64,000 bases of DNA, taken from assembly GCF_965204125.1 (NCBI RefSeq), contig NZ_OZ241968.1, forward strand, positions 3,162,001-3,226,000, read 5' to 3'. The position numbers and the translations under genes are program-made. Shown here piece after piece: positions 1 through 9,384 of this stretch. The notes below the pieces were generated by a model, which was not told where the DNA came from, did not search any database, and worked only from the letters and a program-made list of their open reading frames with translations. Numbering within the stretch: position 1 is the first letter of the stretch; every line of letters starts with the position of its first letter. This stretch comes from Poriferisodalis sp965204125. Lineage in GTDB: Bacteria > Actinomycetota > Acidimicrobiia > Acidimicrobiales > Poriferisodalaceae.

Positions 1-342
1 CACTCCATCGCGTTCAACCGGGCCGAGTGGGCCTCGCTCAACCACGTCGCGTACGAAGTCCCATCGCTGGACGCCTACATGGCATCGCTGGGACGTCTCA
101 ACCGCGCTGGACACACCGTGGGCTGGGGTCCCGGACGCCACGGGCCGGGCAACAACGCTTTCGGCTACTTCGTCGACCCCGCCGGCACCGTTCCCGAGAT
201 CACCGCCGAAGTCCAGCAAGTCGACGAGGCGACGTGGGTGCCGCGTACCTGGCCCCGCACGCCCGAGCTGTCCGACCGCTGGGGCACGGCTGGCCCGCCT
301 TCGCCCGAGATGCGCCAGCACATGGCCGGAGCGCCCGAATAG
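1..342 (+). CDS. VOC-family (extradiol dioxygenase / glyoxalase-like) protein, C-terminal part
   Basis: The 5' end is cut by the window edge; 113 C-terminal residues are readable in frame 1 from base 1. The fragment contains NHVAYEV, whose His is the usual VOC metal ligand, then GPGNNAFGYFVDPAG and PEITAE, whose Glu fits the C-terminal metal-binding position. Members of this fold cleave catechols or rearrange small substrates using a mononuclear metal. The gene stops 29 bases before the convergent CobW gene. The substrate cannot be told from this fragment, so the call is at family level. Confidence 0.75.
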   Translation, partial: HSIAFNRAEWASLNHVAYEVPSLDAYMASLGRLNRAGHTVGWGPGRHGPGNNAFGYFVDPAGTVPEITAEVQQVDEATWVPRTWPRTPELSDRWGTAGPPSPEMRQHMAGAPE

Positions 343-371
343 CCGACAGTTCTGCTGAGTTGGCTGCTCAG

Positions 372-1415
372 CTAACCGAGCTGCTGCAGGGAAGCGGCTG
401 CGCCGTCGACGGCTTCCTGGGAACTGCAGATCAGCACGATCGCCGGGTCGTGCGCGCTGGCGGCAGGCACGATGCGCCAGCTCCTGGCTACGGCCTGCAC
501 CTCGTGGCAGCCTCCGTCAGAGCTGGAGAACCAGCCTTTTGCCCGCATCAGGCCCGGCGGTGATGATTCGAACCAGCGGGCGACTTCGGCCACCTCCCAC
601 GGTCTTGCCGGCGTCACGACAGCACTTGCCACGTCGAAGGGGTGATCGCTCACGTCGGTTGGGAAGGTCGCTCCACGCAGAGCAGCGCCGAGCAGCAGCC
701 GAGGGTCGATGCGGCCGTGCACCGCGGGAACGACCATCCGGCCGGGCGCAAGCCGGCCGAGTCGGTCGGTGAGAGCCGCAACCTCGTCGCCGTCAACTTG
801 GTCCACCTTCGACAGCACCACTAGGTGAGCCACGTCGATCTGACGACGTACGGCGGGCCCGACGCGCAAGTCGCCCAACTGTGAAGCCAGCTGCTGCGCG
901 TCCACCACGGCAACAACACCGTCGAGCATGCAGCCCGCAGCCCCCTCGGCTGCCAGCGCCAGCGTGGCGGGATCGGCGACCCCGCTGGCTTCCACCACGA
1001 TGGCATCGCTCATTCGGGCGCCAGCCAACTCTTCCAAGGTCTCAGCGAGGTCGTCTACCAGTGCACAGCAGGCGCATCCGTTGGTGAGCTCGACCCGATC
1101 AGGCGTTCGTGACGCGACCTGCAACCCCTCAATAGCTGCAGCGTCGATGTTCACGGGCCCGATGTCGTTCACCACCGCGGCGATGCGAAGCCCGGCAGGT
1201 TCGGCCAGCAGCCGGCGCAGCACCGTGGTCTTTCCGCTGCCGAGGAAGCCCGTCAGCACCGTGACGCCGACGTCTTCTGCACCGCTGTCGCCGGGCCGCC
1301 GCCGTGCCGCTGCGATCGAGCCGACTGTGGTCTGCCACGCAGCGTCGAACTCGTCGATGCCCCCGGGCTGCGCTCGCAGCAGCCCCGGATCGCCCGAGTT
1401 CGTTTCGGTGTTCAT
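372..1415 (-). CDS. CobW/COG0523 family GTPase (metal chaperone type)
   Basis: About 347 residues from the chosen ATG at 1415. Walker A is GFLGSGKTT near residues 56-64. The family's metal-binding CxCC motif is seen as NGCACCAL near residue 114. EASGVADP and LSKVDQ follow as switch and guanine-specificity motifs. COG0523 proteins use GTP to deliver metal ions, often zinc or cobalt, to client enzymes. It is the last gene of a six-gene minus-strand run and starts 5 bases after the stop of the sterol-reductase-like gene. An upstream extension in the same frame would overlap that gene, so the ATG at 1415 is preferred. The client metalloenzyme is unknown. Confidence 0.85.
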   Translation of the reverse strand: MNTETNSGDPGLLRAQPGGIDEFDAAWQTTVGSIAAARRRPGDSGAEDVGVTVLTGFLGSGKTTVLRRLLAEPAGLRIAAVVNDIGPVNIDAAAIEGLQVASRTPDRVELTNGCACCALVDDLAETLEELAGARMSDAIVVEASGVADPATLALAAEGAAGCMLDGVVAVVDAQQLASQLGDLRVGPAVRRQIDVAHLVVLSKVDQVDGDEVAALTDRLGRLAPGRMVVPAVHGRIDPRLLLGAALRGATFPTDVSDHPFDVASAVVTPARPWEVAEVARWFESSPPGLMRAKGWFSSSDGGCHEVQAVARSWRIVPAASAHDPAIVLICSSQEAVDGAAASLQQLG

Positions 1416-1420
1416 ATGCC

Positions 1421-2503
1421 TCAGTAGATCCGGGGCACGATGCGCCACGGCACCTCGCTGCGGTACCGCTCCCACAGCTCGCCGTACTTGGCCGCGCAGC
1501 GCCGGTCGTCATCGCGTTCACGCGGCACCAGCAGCAGCACGTAGTACAGCGGGTACAGCCACGGCCAGACCACCGCAGGCCAACCCAGGGCTAGCGCGAG
1601 CCCGGTCGCCATCGCGATCTCGCCCAAGTAGTTGACGTGCCGAGACAGACCCCAGAATCCGCTGGCGAGCACTTGGCGCTCGCCGTCGGACAGCGCCCGG
1701 GGAGCCAGCCCCAGGAATGACCGCTCGGGATTTCGCTTGAAGCTGTACTTCTGCATGTTCGATCCGCGCGCCAGCGTCCATCCGAACAGGAACACGACGG
1801 CGGCGAGCACCGCCAGCCAGGCAGGTGCATGCGGATTCGGGCGATCTGCCACCGCCCACAGCCCGACGGCGTAGAAGTACGGGTACCAGCACAGGCAGCC
1901 CCACACGAGCTTGAACCCCACCCGTTCCGCGAAGAGGTCATAGGTGTACAGGTGGACGTGCTCGAAGAACAGGTAGTCGCACACGAACCAGCTGAACAGC
2001 ACCACATACAGCACGACTCCCGGTGACACGTCATCGGGGTACGTCTCGACGTGATGGGCGGCAAACGAGAGCAGGTTGAGCTCGAGCAGCGTCGCGCCCG
2101 CCAGGTACAGGTACATCTTGGCGTCGGCGCGGCCGCCGAACGGCTGCGGGTTGGCCCGGCGACCGAGATAGAGCTCAGCCAGCAGCCGCTTTCCCCCGGG
2201 CGGTGCCCCCAGCACCACCGCAGCCGATGCCAGCAGCCCCAGCGTCACCGCACCTGCAGCCCCCGACCAGCGGTGGTGCCACAGCCAGTCCCACGCAATG
2301 ACGCCGGTGGCGCATGCGACGCACCACAGCCCCACGGTGACCGCGAAGACCAGCAGGCCGTTGATGCGGTAGCTCAGCGCTTCGCCGCTGCGTTCGTGGC
2401 GCGCGTAGCCGGTCACACGCCGCGCCGGAAGCACGAGGTGCAGCACGCCGATGACGGCAAAGGCGGCCCACGGGGCGAAGAAGCCCGCCAAGAAGTCGAT
2501 CAC
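1421..2503 (-). CDS. ERG4/ERG24-family sterol (C14/C7-type) reductase-like membrane protein
   Basis: About 360 residues with many hydrophobic segments. The C-terminal half carries the signature of delta14- and delta7-sterol reductases: GSNMQKYSFKRNPE, then FWGLSRHVNYLGE, and the tail VPRERDDDRRCAAKYG...WERYRSEVPWRIVPRIY. In eukaryotes these enzymes reduce sterol ring double bonds with NADPH in the ER membrane. In bacteria the family is uncommon, and the substrate here is unknown. The start is a GTG overlapping the stop of the upstream SDR gene as GTGA, implying translational coupling. Neighbouring SDR and P450 genes make a sterol- or terpenoid-modifying role plausible (inference). A generic isoprenylcysteine-methyltransferase-like protein is less likely given the full C-terminal signature. 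Confidence 0.8.
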   Translation of the reverse strand: MIDFLAGFFAPWAAFAVIGVLHLVLPARRVTGYARHERSGEALSYRINGLLVFAVTVGLWCVACATGVIAWDWLWHHRWSGAAGAVTLGLLASAAVVLGAPPGGKRLLAELYLGRRANPQPFGGRADAKMYLYLAGATLLELNLLSFAAHHVETYPDDVSPGVVLYVVLFSWFVCDYLFFEHVHLYTYDLFAERVGFKLVWGCLCWYPYFYAVGLWAVADRPNPHAPAWLAVLAAVVFLFGWTLARGSNMQKYSFKRNPERSFLGLAPRALSDGERQVLASGFWGLSRHVNYLGEIAMATGLALALGWPAVVWPWLYPLYYVLLLVPRERDDDRRCAAKYGELWERYRSEVPWRIVPRIY

Positions 2504-3294
2504 GTCACGTCTCTCGTGCTCCTGCCGATGACGCGCACGGCGCTGCGGCGGCTCAGCAGCCGCCCCATGAGCACCGCTGTCATGCGGTTGACGAATCCCG
2601 GCACGAAGCGAGGCCCCCGGCTGAGCGCATCGAGGGTCTGACGAGCGGCCTCCTGGGGACTCAGCATGCCGGGCACCTTCTTGCCGAAGTTCTTCTGGTA
2701 TCCCGGGGTAGGCATGGCCCCGGCGCAGCAGGCAACCACATCGATACCGCTCGACCGAAGCTCGTACCACAGGCTCTCGGCGAGGTGAGTGTTGAAGGCC
2801 TTGCTCGCTGCATAGACGGCGATATGGGGCGTCCCCTGGAGGCCCGACAGCGAGGACATCAGAACCACGGCTCCCCGCCCCCGATCGCACATCGCCGGAG
2901 CCAGCACCCGCACTGCCAGCATCGGGCCGCGCACATTGACATCCACCGCTCGGGTGATCCCGAATTCGGAATTGTCCAGGAACGGGCCCAACGGCGCGAA
3001 TGCCGCGTTGTAGATCACGACTCCCACGTCCAGGCCGCTGGCTGCCGTTGCGAGCTGCTCGACGAAGGCCGGATCAGCCAGATCGGCCACGACGCAGCGA
3101 ACCTCGATGCCGTGAGCCTCAGTGAGCTCCCCGGCGACTTCGGCGAGCAGGTGACCCCGGCGTGCCACCAGCACCAGGTTCATGCCCCGTGCTGCCAGCT
3201 CTGCTGCGAACGCCGCGCCGAGTCCCTCAGAAGCGCCGGCCACCACGGCCCATGCCCCATATCTGTCCGGCAGGGAACGCTGGCGTCGCCTCAC
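2500..3294 (-). CDS. Short-chain dehydrogenase/reductase (17beta-HSD12/DltE-like)
   Basis: 264 residues, the normal length of a classical SDR. The cofactor motif GASEGLG lies near residues 20-26, YNAAF is the NAG-like motif near 95-99, MSS holds the catalytic Ser near 147, and YAASK gives Tyr161/Lys165. Sequence style resembles the KAR/17beta-hydroxysteroid dehydrogenase type 12 group, which reduces ketones on acyl chains or steroids. The GTG start overlaps the stop of the amidohydrolase gene (GTGA), and its own stop overlaps the start of the sterol-reductase-like gene, so three proteins are tightly coupled. The true substrate is not shown by the sequence. Confidence 0.85.
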   Translation of the reverse strand: MRRRQRSLPDRYGAWAVVAGASEGLGAAFAAELAARGMNLVLVARRGHLLAEVAGELTEAHGIEVRCVVADLADPAFVEQLATAASGLDVGVVIYNAAFAPLGPFLDNSEFGITRAVDVNVRGPMLAVRVLAPAMCDRGRGAVVLMSSLSGLQGTPHIAVYAASKAFNTHLAESLWYELRSSGIDVVACCAGAMPTPGYQKNFGKKVPGMLSPQEAARQTLDALSRGPRFVPGFVNRMTAVLMGRLLSRRSAVRVIGRSTRDVT

Positions 3295-4952
3295 GAGGTC
3301 GGCTCGCCTCCGAGCACCGTGTCCACCACGTCGATGTCCCGCAGCGCCAGCGGGTCGACCTCGTAGGGATCGTCGTCGAGCACGGTGAAGTCGGCCAGCT
3401 TGCCGGCCTCGATCGACCCCAACCGGTCGTCGCGGGCCAGCACGTGGGCTGCGTCGATGGTGACTGCACGCAGCGCCCGATCCACCGAGATCCGCTCCCC
3501 TGGCGCCATGACGGTCTCACCGTCGGCGCCCACCCGGTTGACCGCACACCACACGGCCAACAGCGGCGACAGCGGCGTGACGACGAGGTTGAAGTCGCTG
3601 TGCAGCGCGAACGTGGCACCGGCCCGCTCCAGCGAGCCCAGCCGGGCCGTGGCCTCGCTGCGGTCAGGACCGAACCCGTGATCGGCGTGCAGTTGCGCAC
3701 GGAAGTGCACGAAGTAGATGTTCACGCTGGCCAGCCCGCCCAGCGCCGCCAGGCGCTTCGCCTGCGCCGGTGTCGAGATGCAGTAGTGCTCGATGGTGAA
3801 GCGGTGGTCGAATCGCGGCTGTTCGGCCTGCAGCGCAGCGAGCGTGTCGAGCGTCATGTCGACCGTGCGGTCGCCGTTGGCGTGGGAGTGGATCTGCACG
3901 CCCGCCTGCCAGAACGGCCGCATGCGCTCCACCATGTCCTCCCATGGAACCTCGCCGGTGTGGGCGGTGTCTTCGTCGAGGTATCCGGGCGAGTTCATCA
4001 CCAGCGTCATCGACGGGTACGAGCCGTCGTTCACGTACTTCACGCCGTGGGTGTTGAGGCGGTCGTCGCCCTCGGCTCGCTTGGAAGCCAGGAAGTCGAG
4101 CATCTCGGTGCCGTAGGTGCGCACCAGTTTCGGCTCGAAGGGGATCATGTAGATGCGTAGCGGAAACGTGCCCTCGGCGATGGCCGCTGCGTGGTCGTCC
4201 CATTCGGGTTCGAACCCGTCGGCCATCCCCCACACCAGATCGGCCGTGGTGGTGACCCCGGCAGCGCAGGCCACCGCCCCCATGCGGTCAATGGCAGTCC
4301 GGCCGGTGCCCGGCCCGAAGATCGACGCCGCAACTGGCCGGTTGGCCCGCGCGGTCGCCTCGGTCTCCACGAACCAGCCGTTCAGCCGGCCGTCGGCGAA
4401 GCGGCCTAAGCCGTGCCCAATCGAGTCGTCGTCGACGCCGATCAGCTCGAGCATCGGCGAGTTCGCGTAGACGATGTGCGGCGCGTAGGCGCACACCCAC
4501 AGCGGCACGGTGTCGCTGATCTCGTCGAGCATGTCACGGTCGAGGTGACCGTTCTGGCTGGCGGGGTCGTAACCCCAGGCCGTGAGGGGTTCGCTGGGAT
4601 CGGCATGCTCGGCGGCCAGCGCCCGGAGCTGATGCAGCACGGCGTCACGACTCGGCAGCCCCTTGCGTATTCCGGTCGGCGAGGCCGAGTCGATCGGGCC
4701 CACGTAGTGCAGCCCCATGTAAGTGCCGCTCAGCCGCAGGTGAGTGTGTGGGTCGATGAAACCCGGGAAGATGACGTTGTCGGCGTAGCGGTCGTCGACG
4801 TCGTAGGGGTAGCGCCGCAGCCACGGCTGCATCGACTCCATCGAGCCCACCGACACGATGCGCCCGTCTGCGACGGCGACGGCGCTGCCGTGGGGTCTGC
4901 CGGGATCCATCGTGTGGATCCGGGCCGCCGGGTACACCGTGATCTGTTCCAT
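3291..4952 (-). CDS. YtcJ/NfdA-like amidohydrolase (Amidohydro_3)
   Basis: 553 residues from ATG 4952 (MEQITVYPAARIHTMD), the usual length of the YtcJ group. The N-terminal beta-sandwich strands precede the metal motif PGFIDPHTH near residues 63-71, followed by IHSHANGDRTVD, HRFTIEHYC and a late HSDFNLV segment, which fit a TIM-barrel metal centre. Family members hydrolyse N-substituted amides such as formamides. The gene overlaps the downstream SDR by GTGA and starts 43 bases after the LLM oxidoreductase stop, as part of the 7138-372 operon-like run. Substrate unknown. Confidence 0.85.
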   Translation of the reverse strand: MEQITVYPAARIHTMDPGRPHGSAVAVADGRIVSVGSMESMQPWLRRYPYDVDDRYADNVIFPGFIDPHTHLRLSGTYMGLHYVGPIDSASPTGIRKGLPSRDAVLHQLRALAAEHADPSEPLTAWGYDPASQNGHLDRDMLDEISDTVPLWVCAYAPHIVYANSPMLELIGVDDDSIGHGLGRFADGRLNGWFVETEATARANRPVAASIFGPGTGRTAIDRMGAVACAAGVTTTADLVWGMADGFEPEWDDHAAAIAEGTFPLRIYMIPFEPKLVRTYGTEMLDFLASKRAEGDDRLNTHGVKYVNDGSYPSMTLVMNSPGYLDEDTAHTGEVPWEDMVERMRPFWQAGVQIHSHANGDRTVDMTLDTLAALQAEQPRFDHRFTIEHYCISTPAQAKRLAALGGLASVNIYFVHFRAQLHADHGFGPDRSEATARLGSLERAGATFALHSDFNLVVTPLSPLLAVWCAVNRVGADGETVMAPGERISVDRALRAVTIDAAHVLARDDRLGSIEAGKLADFTVLDDDPYEVDPLALRDIDVVDTVLGGEPTS

Positions 4953-4995
4953 GCGCCACCCCGCTCGTGCTGTGGGCGTCCCACCCGGTTCTAGT

Positions 4996-5883
4996 TCAGC
5001 GCACCGACGAGATGAAGGTCTCCAGTGCGGCGATGTGCTCGGCCGTGCTCTGCAAGTTGGCAGCCGGATTGCCGCCCCACTCGCACGTGGTGCTCTGGCA
5101 GTTGATGGAGAAGTGGCTGAAGCCCGCCGACCGAGACTCATCCACCAGCGCTGTCCATCGTTCAGGACCGATGCCGAAGTTGGCCTCGCCCTCCAAGGCG
5201 AACCCAGCCGGATCGCGTCCCTGTTCGGCGAGCAACTCCCGCAGCCGGTCGGCCAACGCGACGGTGTCGGGCCCCGAGTCGCCGAAGGTGAAGCCGTCGC
5301 CCAGGCGCGCAGCGCGCCGCAGGGCTGCCGGCGTGTAGCCGCCGAACCAGATCGGGATGCGCCGTGCAGGGCGGGGCTGGATGCCCGCCCGGTCGATGCG
5401 GTGGAACTCGCTGGCGTAGTCGATGACGTCGTTGTCCCACAGCGCCCGGATGACCGCGATCTGGTCGTCCAGCAGCGCGCCGCGCCGCTCCCAGTCGGCG
5501 CCGAGCGACTCGTACTCGATGTAGTTCCAGCCCGAGCCCACGCCCAGGCGGAAGCGCCCGCCCGACAGCACGTCGACTTCGGCCGCCTGCTTGGCCACCA
5601 GTGCAGCCTGTCGCTGCGGCAGGATGATGATGCCGGTCTCGAACTCGATCGTGCTGGTGACACCGGCCAGGTAGCCGAAGAGCACGAACGGCTCATGGAA
5701 GTCGTCGTGCTCGGTGTAGGGGCCCCAGAAAGCCGGCTCTCGTCCGGCGTGCTCGGCACCGAGCACATGGTCATAGGTCACGATGTGGGAAAAGCCGAGC
5801 GATTCGGCGGCCTGCGCCCAGTCGCGCAGGGCGAGCGGGTCCGAGCCGATCTCGCACGTCGGCAGGACGGCGCCGAGCTTCAT
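4996..5883 (-). CDS. LLM class F420-dependent oxidoreductase
   Basis: About 295 residues. MKLGAVLPTCEIG at the N-terminus, the family core VDVLSGGRFRLGVGSGWN near residue 105 and a C-terminal helix are typical of luciferase-like flavin or F420 enzymes. IPIWFGGYTPAALRRAARLGDG is the conserved substrate/cofactor barrel segment. ATG 5883 is preferred over an in-frame GTG at 5892; neither has a clear ribosome site. It lies between the P450 gene (34-base gap) and the amidohydrolase (43-base gap). F420 dependence is inferred from family resemblance and the actinobacterial context. Confidence 0.85.
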   Translation of the reverse strand: MKLGAVLPTCEIGSDPLALRDWAQAAESLGFSHIVTYDHVLGAEHAGREPAFWGPYTEHDDFHEPFVLFGYLAGVTSTIEFETGIIILPQRQAALVAKQAAEVDVLSGGRFRLGVGSGWNYIEYESLGADWERRGALLDDQIAVIRALWDNDVIDYASEFHRIDRAGIQPRPARRIPIWFGGYTPAALRRAARLGDGFTFGDSGPDTVALADRLRELLAEQGRDPAGFALEGEANFGIGPERWTALVDESRSAGFSHFSINCQSTTCEWGGNPAANLQSTAEHIAALETFISSVR

Positions 5884-5917
5884 GGGCCGCACTTCATGGG
5901 CTTGTTGCTTCGCCAGC

Positions 5918-7138
5918 TCAGTCGAGAATCCGGATGGGCACGCTGCGGGGGCCGCGGATCGGACCCACCGACCACTTCACCTCATCGGGCTCGACGGCCA
6001 GCTCGAAGTTCGGGTAGCGCTCCAGCCAGGCAGTGAGCCCCACTCGCAGCTCCATGCGCGCCAAGTTCGAGCCCAGGCACCGGTGTACTCCCACCCCGAA
6101 CGCCATGTGCCGGTTGTTCTGGCGGTCCAGGATCAACTCGTCGGGATTCTCGAAGTAGTCCGGGTCGCGATTCGCCGACGGGTACGACAGCAGCACCCGG
6201 CGGCCGCCCGACACCGGGCAGCCCGCGATGTCGGCATCCTCGGTGATGTACCGGGCAATCGTGACCGGGCTGTAGTAGCGCAGGAACTCCTCGATGGCCG
6301 TGGGCATCAGCTCAGGCTCGTTCACCAGCCGCTTGAGGTCGTCCGGGTGCGAACCGAGATGGAACAACATGGAACCCAGCGTCGACCACGTCGTGTCGAT
6401 GCCGCCGAGCATCAGCACGAACAGCGCGCCGATGCGCTCCTTGCGCCCGAACGGGCGGGTGCTGCCGTCGCCCAGCTCAGCTTCGGCGTTCAGCACCATG
6501 GTCACCAGGTCGTCGGGCGCGTCGTCGCCCATTGCTTCACGATCCGCCAGTTGGGCCGCGAAGAACTGCTGCACTTCGCTAGCGGCTTTGCGGGCGATGT
6601 CCAGGTCGATCTGGCCCTCCTTGAGCATCCCGTCCACCCATTGCCGGAATGTCGGACCCATCTCTGCTGAGACCCCGAACAGGTGGCCCATGACCTCGAC
6701 GGGCAGCAGCTGTGCGAAGTCGAGGGCGCCGTCCACCAGCTTGCGATCGCCCATGTCGTCCAGCAGCCGCTCGGCCATGGCGACGACGGTCGGCTCCAGC
6801 TCATCGGTGGCCTTCGGGCTGAACGACGGCAGCAGCGGCCGGCGCACCGGGCCGTGCTCGGGCGGATCCAGCGTGATCGGAGACAGATCCAGCTTGATGT
6901 TGTCCGGGTGGTTGGTGTTGACCGCCGTGATGCAATTCGAGAACGTCTCGGTGGCACGGGCGGTCTCGACGATGTCGTCGTGACGGGTCACCAGGTACGC
7001 GCCGTAGAAGCGCTCGGTCTGGGCGACCGGGCAGCGCTCGCGCAGGTCGGCCAGGATCTCAGGTCCATTCGCGGCCCACTCCTCGCTGAGATGGTCGAAG
7101 TCTGTTGCCCAGTCGGTGACAGGTGGTCGTTCTGACAT
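5918..7138 (-). CDS. Cytochrome P450
   Basis: 406 residues from ATG 7138 (MSERPPVTDW), typical for a soluble bacterial P450. The oxygen-activation helix has GGIDTT at 245-250. The ExxR pair is EFLR at 284-287, and the heme loop FGVGVHRCLG places the thiolate Cys at 354. It would insert oxygen into a hydrophobic substrate using ferredoxin partners, none of which are encoded nearby. It is first in a minus-strand run with an LLM oxidoreductase, amidohydrolase, SDR and sterol-reductase-like protein, suggesting a shared, perhaps isoprenoid, substrate. The reading frame stays open to 7297, but the shorter start gives a normal length. Substrate not predictable. Confidence 0.93.
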   Translation of the reverse strand: MSERPPVTDWATDFDHLSEEWAANGPEILADLRERCPVAQTERFYGAYLVTRHDDIVETARATETFSNCITAVNTNHPDNIKLDLSPITLDPPEHGPVRRPLLPSFSPKATDELEPTVVAMAERLLDDMGDRKLVDGALDFAQLLPVEVMGHLFGVSAEMGPTFRQWVDGMLKEGQIDLDIARKAASEVQQFFAAQLADREAMGDDAPDDLVTMVLNAEAELGDGSTRPFGRKERIGALFVLMLGGIDTTWSTLGSMLFHLGSHPDDLKRLVNEPELMPTAIEEFLRYYSPVTIARYITEDADIAGCPVSGGRRVLLSYPSANRDPDYFENPDELILDRQNNRHMAFGVGVHRCLGSNLARMELRVGLTAWLERYPNFELAVEPDEVKWSVGPIRGPRSVPIRILD

Positions 7139-7344
7139 GTCGGTCGGCGCTCCACTCCTGGCAACCGCCGCGGAATCGTGACGGTACGCACGGACGCTGC
7201 CGGCGATCCGCACGGGTATCGATGGTATTCCGCTCGCGGTTCCTTGCGCCGGAGATCCCGGGGGACCTATGGGGCGTCCCGCTCTCGCGCGCGGCATAAC
7301 GCACGGCCGCTGCGTCGGTTCAGCACGGCGCGTACCGTGGTGAC

Positions 7345-8517
7345 GTGCCGCTCGACATCATCGGGATGATCGGCGTATCGCCGCCCAAGGACGACTCGAC
7401 CGTGCACGTCATCGAGGGTGGGCTATCTCGCCAGTTCCTCGAGGACTTCAGCCGTGCACACGACGAGGCCGGCTTCGACCTGGTGCTGGTGGGCTACACC
7501 TCCACTTCGGCAGACGGATGGTCGGTCGCAACCCACGCAGCCTCGGTGACCGAGCGGCTCGGCTACCTCGTGGCGCACCGGCCGGGCTTCGTGGCCCCCA
7601 CGCTGGCGGCGCGCAAGGCGGCCACGTTCGACCAGCTCAGCGGCGGACGCTTCGCACTGCACATCATCGCCGGGGCCAGCGACAAGGACAATCAGCGCGA
7701 CGGCGACTACCTGCCGAAAGCCGAACGCTATGCCCGTGCCGGCGAGTACATCGACGTGATGCGCCGTACCTGGACGTCAACCGAGCCGTTCGACCACGAC
7801 GGGCCGTACTACCGGTTCAGCAACGTGCGTGCCGATGTACAGCCGCTGCAGCAGCCGTCGCCGCCCGTCTTCTTCGGGGGATCCAGCGAGGAAGCGCTGG
7901 AAATGGGGGCACAACGTTGTGACGTGTACGCCATCTACGCAGAGCCACGCGCCGCGGTCGCCGAGCGGTTCGACGACTTCCGCCGCCGGGCCGCTGCCTA
8001 CGGGCGCACGCCACGATTCTCGGTCAGCGTCCGGCCCATCCTCGGCGACACCGAGGGAGAGGCATGGGATCGGGCTCATCGCATTCTGAGCGGCATCGAG
8101 GCTGCCGGCACCGACAAGCTGACGGTGGCGGGCAGCCACCGGGGCAAGCCCTACGACCATGGCGGCGAGCGGATGCTGGGCTATGCCGCCGCGAGCGACG
8201 TGCACGACGAACGGCTGTGGCTCAAGATCGCAGAAGCCACCGGCGCTCCCGGCAACACCTCGTGCCTCGTCGGCACGCCCGAGCAGGTGGCCGATGCGAT
8301 CCTGCGCTACTACCGGCTCGGAATACCGGTGGGCGGCGGCGTGAGCGATGTGGGCTACGTGCTGATCCGGGGCTTCGACCCCTTCAACGACGCCGTCGAC
8401 TTCGGCCGCGAGCTCATCCCCCGGATCAAGCAGGGCGTCGCCGAACTCGATGCGGTTTCGAGTCACATCGAAGACGCTGACGGCTCCGGCGAGACTGCCT
8501 TGGCCGCCGCCGACTGA
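7345..8517 (+). CDS. SsuD-like (alkanesulfonate-type) LLM monooxygenase
   Basis: 390 residues from a GTG start. ATFDQLSGGRFALHIIAG, IDVMRRTWTSTEPFDHDG and PVFFGGSSEEALEMGAQ are characteristic of the FMNH2-dependent alkanesulfonate/dimethylsulfone monooxygenase branch, which cleaves C-S bonds with reduced flavin from a partner reductase. No reductase is adjacent. It is transcribed divergently from the P450 gene across 206 bases. The SDR at 8593 follows after 75 bases. Sulfonate specificity is a family-level inference. Confidence 0.8.
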   Translation: MPLDIIGMIGVSPPKDDSTVHVIEGGLSRQFLEDFSRAHDEAGFDLVLVGYTSTSADGWSVATHAASVTERLGYLVAHRPGFVAPTLAARKAATFDQLSGGRFALHIIAGASDKDNQRDGDYLPKAERYARAGEYIDVMRRTWTSTEPFDHDGPYYRFSNVRADVQPLQQPSPPVFFGGSSEEALEMGAQRCDVYAIYAEPRAAVAERFDDFRRRAAAYGRTPRFSVSVRPILGDTEGEAWDRAHRILSGIEAAGTDKLTVAGSHRGKPYDHGGERMLGYAAASDVHDERLWLKIAEATGAPGNTSCLVGTPEQVADAILRYYRLGIPVGGGVSDVGYVLIRGFDPFNDAVDFGRELIPRIKQGVAELDAVSSHIEDADGSGETALAAAD

Positions 8518-8592
8518 GACCTCAGCCGTTCCATCGGCCCCGTCACCCACGAGATCGTCGAACAACGAGAACATCTGACTGCGGAGGACGCA

Positions 8593-9384
8593 ATGCTGGA
8601 CATGGACCTGTCAGGACGAGTGGCGCTGGTGACCGGTGCCAGCAAGGGCATCGGCGAGGCCGCCGTGCGGCTGCTGGCCGACCACGGAGCATCGGTGGCC
8701 TTCTGCGCGAGAGGCAGCGAGGCCGTGGAGTCGCTGGCCTCCTATTCGCCCCCATCGGGCACCGGCGCGGTCCGGGGATATACCGCCGACATGGCCGATG
8801 CCGATTCCACGCAGCAGTTCCTCGATGCCGCCACTGCCGATGCGGGCCCGCCAGACATCCTGGTCAATAACGTCGGTGCATCGCCGTCGCGCAACTTCTT
8901 GTTCATGTCTGACGACGACTGGAGCGATCTGCACCAGCTCAACCTGATGTCAGCGGTGAGATGCACCCGGCACTGCTTGCCCCACATGCGCAAGCAGAAA
9001 TGGGGACGGGTCGTGATGGTGGCGACAGGTGCCGCATTCTCACCCAACCCTGCCCTCATCGACTACGCCGCAACCAAGGCTGCGATGGTCGCGACGGCCA
9101 AAGCGCTGGCCACGAAGTACGGCGCCGACAACGTCCTCACCAACACCATCATCCCCGGCCTCATCCGTACCGATATGTGGGAACGAGCCGCGGCGGAGAT
9201 CGCCGAGGCCAACGACACCGATGCCGAGGCCATCTTCGCCCGCAACTCCACCGGTGTGCCCCAAGGCCGCTACGGCACACCCGAAGAGGTTGCCTCCGGG
9301 ATCGTGTTCCTGGCCAGCAATGCCGCCAACTACATCAACGGCAGCTGCCTGACCATCGATGGCGGCGTCGCCAGTTACATCTGA
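8593..9384 (+). CDS. SDR family oxidoreductase
   Basis: 263 residues with GASKGIGE near residues 16-23, LVNNVG, and YAATK for the catalytic Tyr/Lys. Threonine (VATG) stands where the catalytic Ser usually lies 13 residues before the Tyr, which is unusual but tolerated in some SDRs. The end LTIDGGVASYI is the usual SDR C-terminal turn. A strong GGAGG ribosome site lies about 7 bases before the ATG. It likely oxidises or reduces a hydroxyl group using NAD(P). Neighbours are an SsuD-like monooxygenase and an acyl-CoA dehydrogenase. Confidence 0.85.
   Translation: MLDMDLSGRVALVTGASKGIGEAAVRLLADHGASVAFCARGSEAVESLASYSPPSGTGAVRGYTADMADADSTQQFLDAATADAGPPDILVNNVGASPSRNFLFMSDDDWSDLHQLNLMSAVRCTRHCLPHMRKQKWGRVVMVATGAAFSPNPALIDYAATKAAMVATAKALATKYGADNVLTNTIIPGLIRTDMWERAAAEIAEANDTDAEAIFARNSTGVPQGRYGTPEEVASGIVFLASNAANYINGSCLTIDGGVASYI

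Noticed and set aside
3291..5774. 827-codon continuous frame through amidohydrolase and LLM genes
   Set aside because: Residues before ATG 4952 are compositionally abnormal and antisense-like or out of frame with the LLM gene, so this is not one fused protein.
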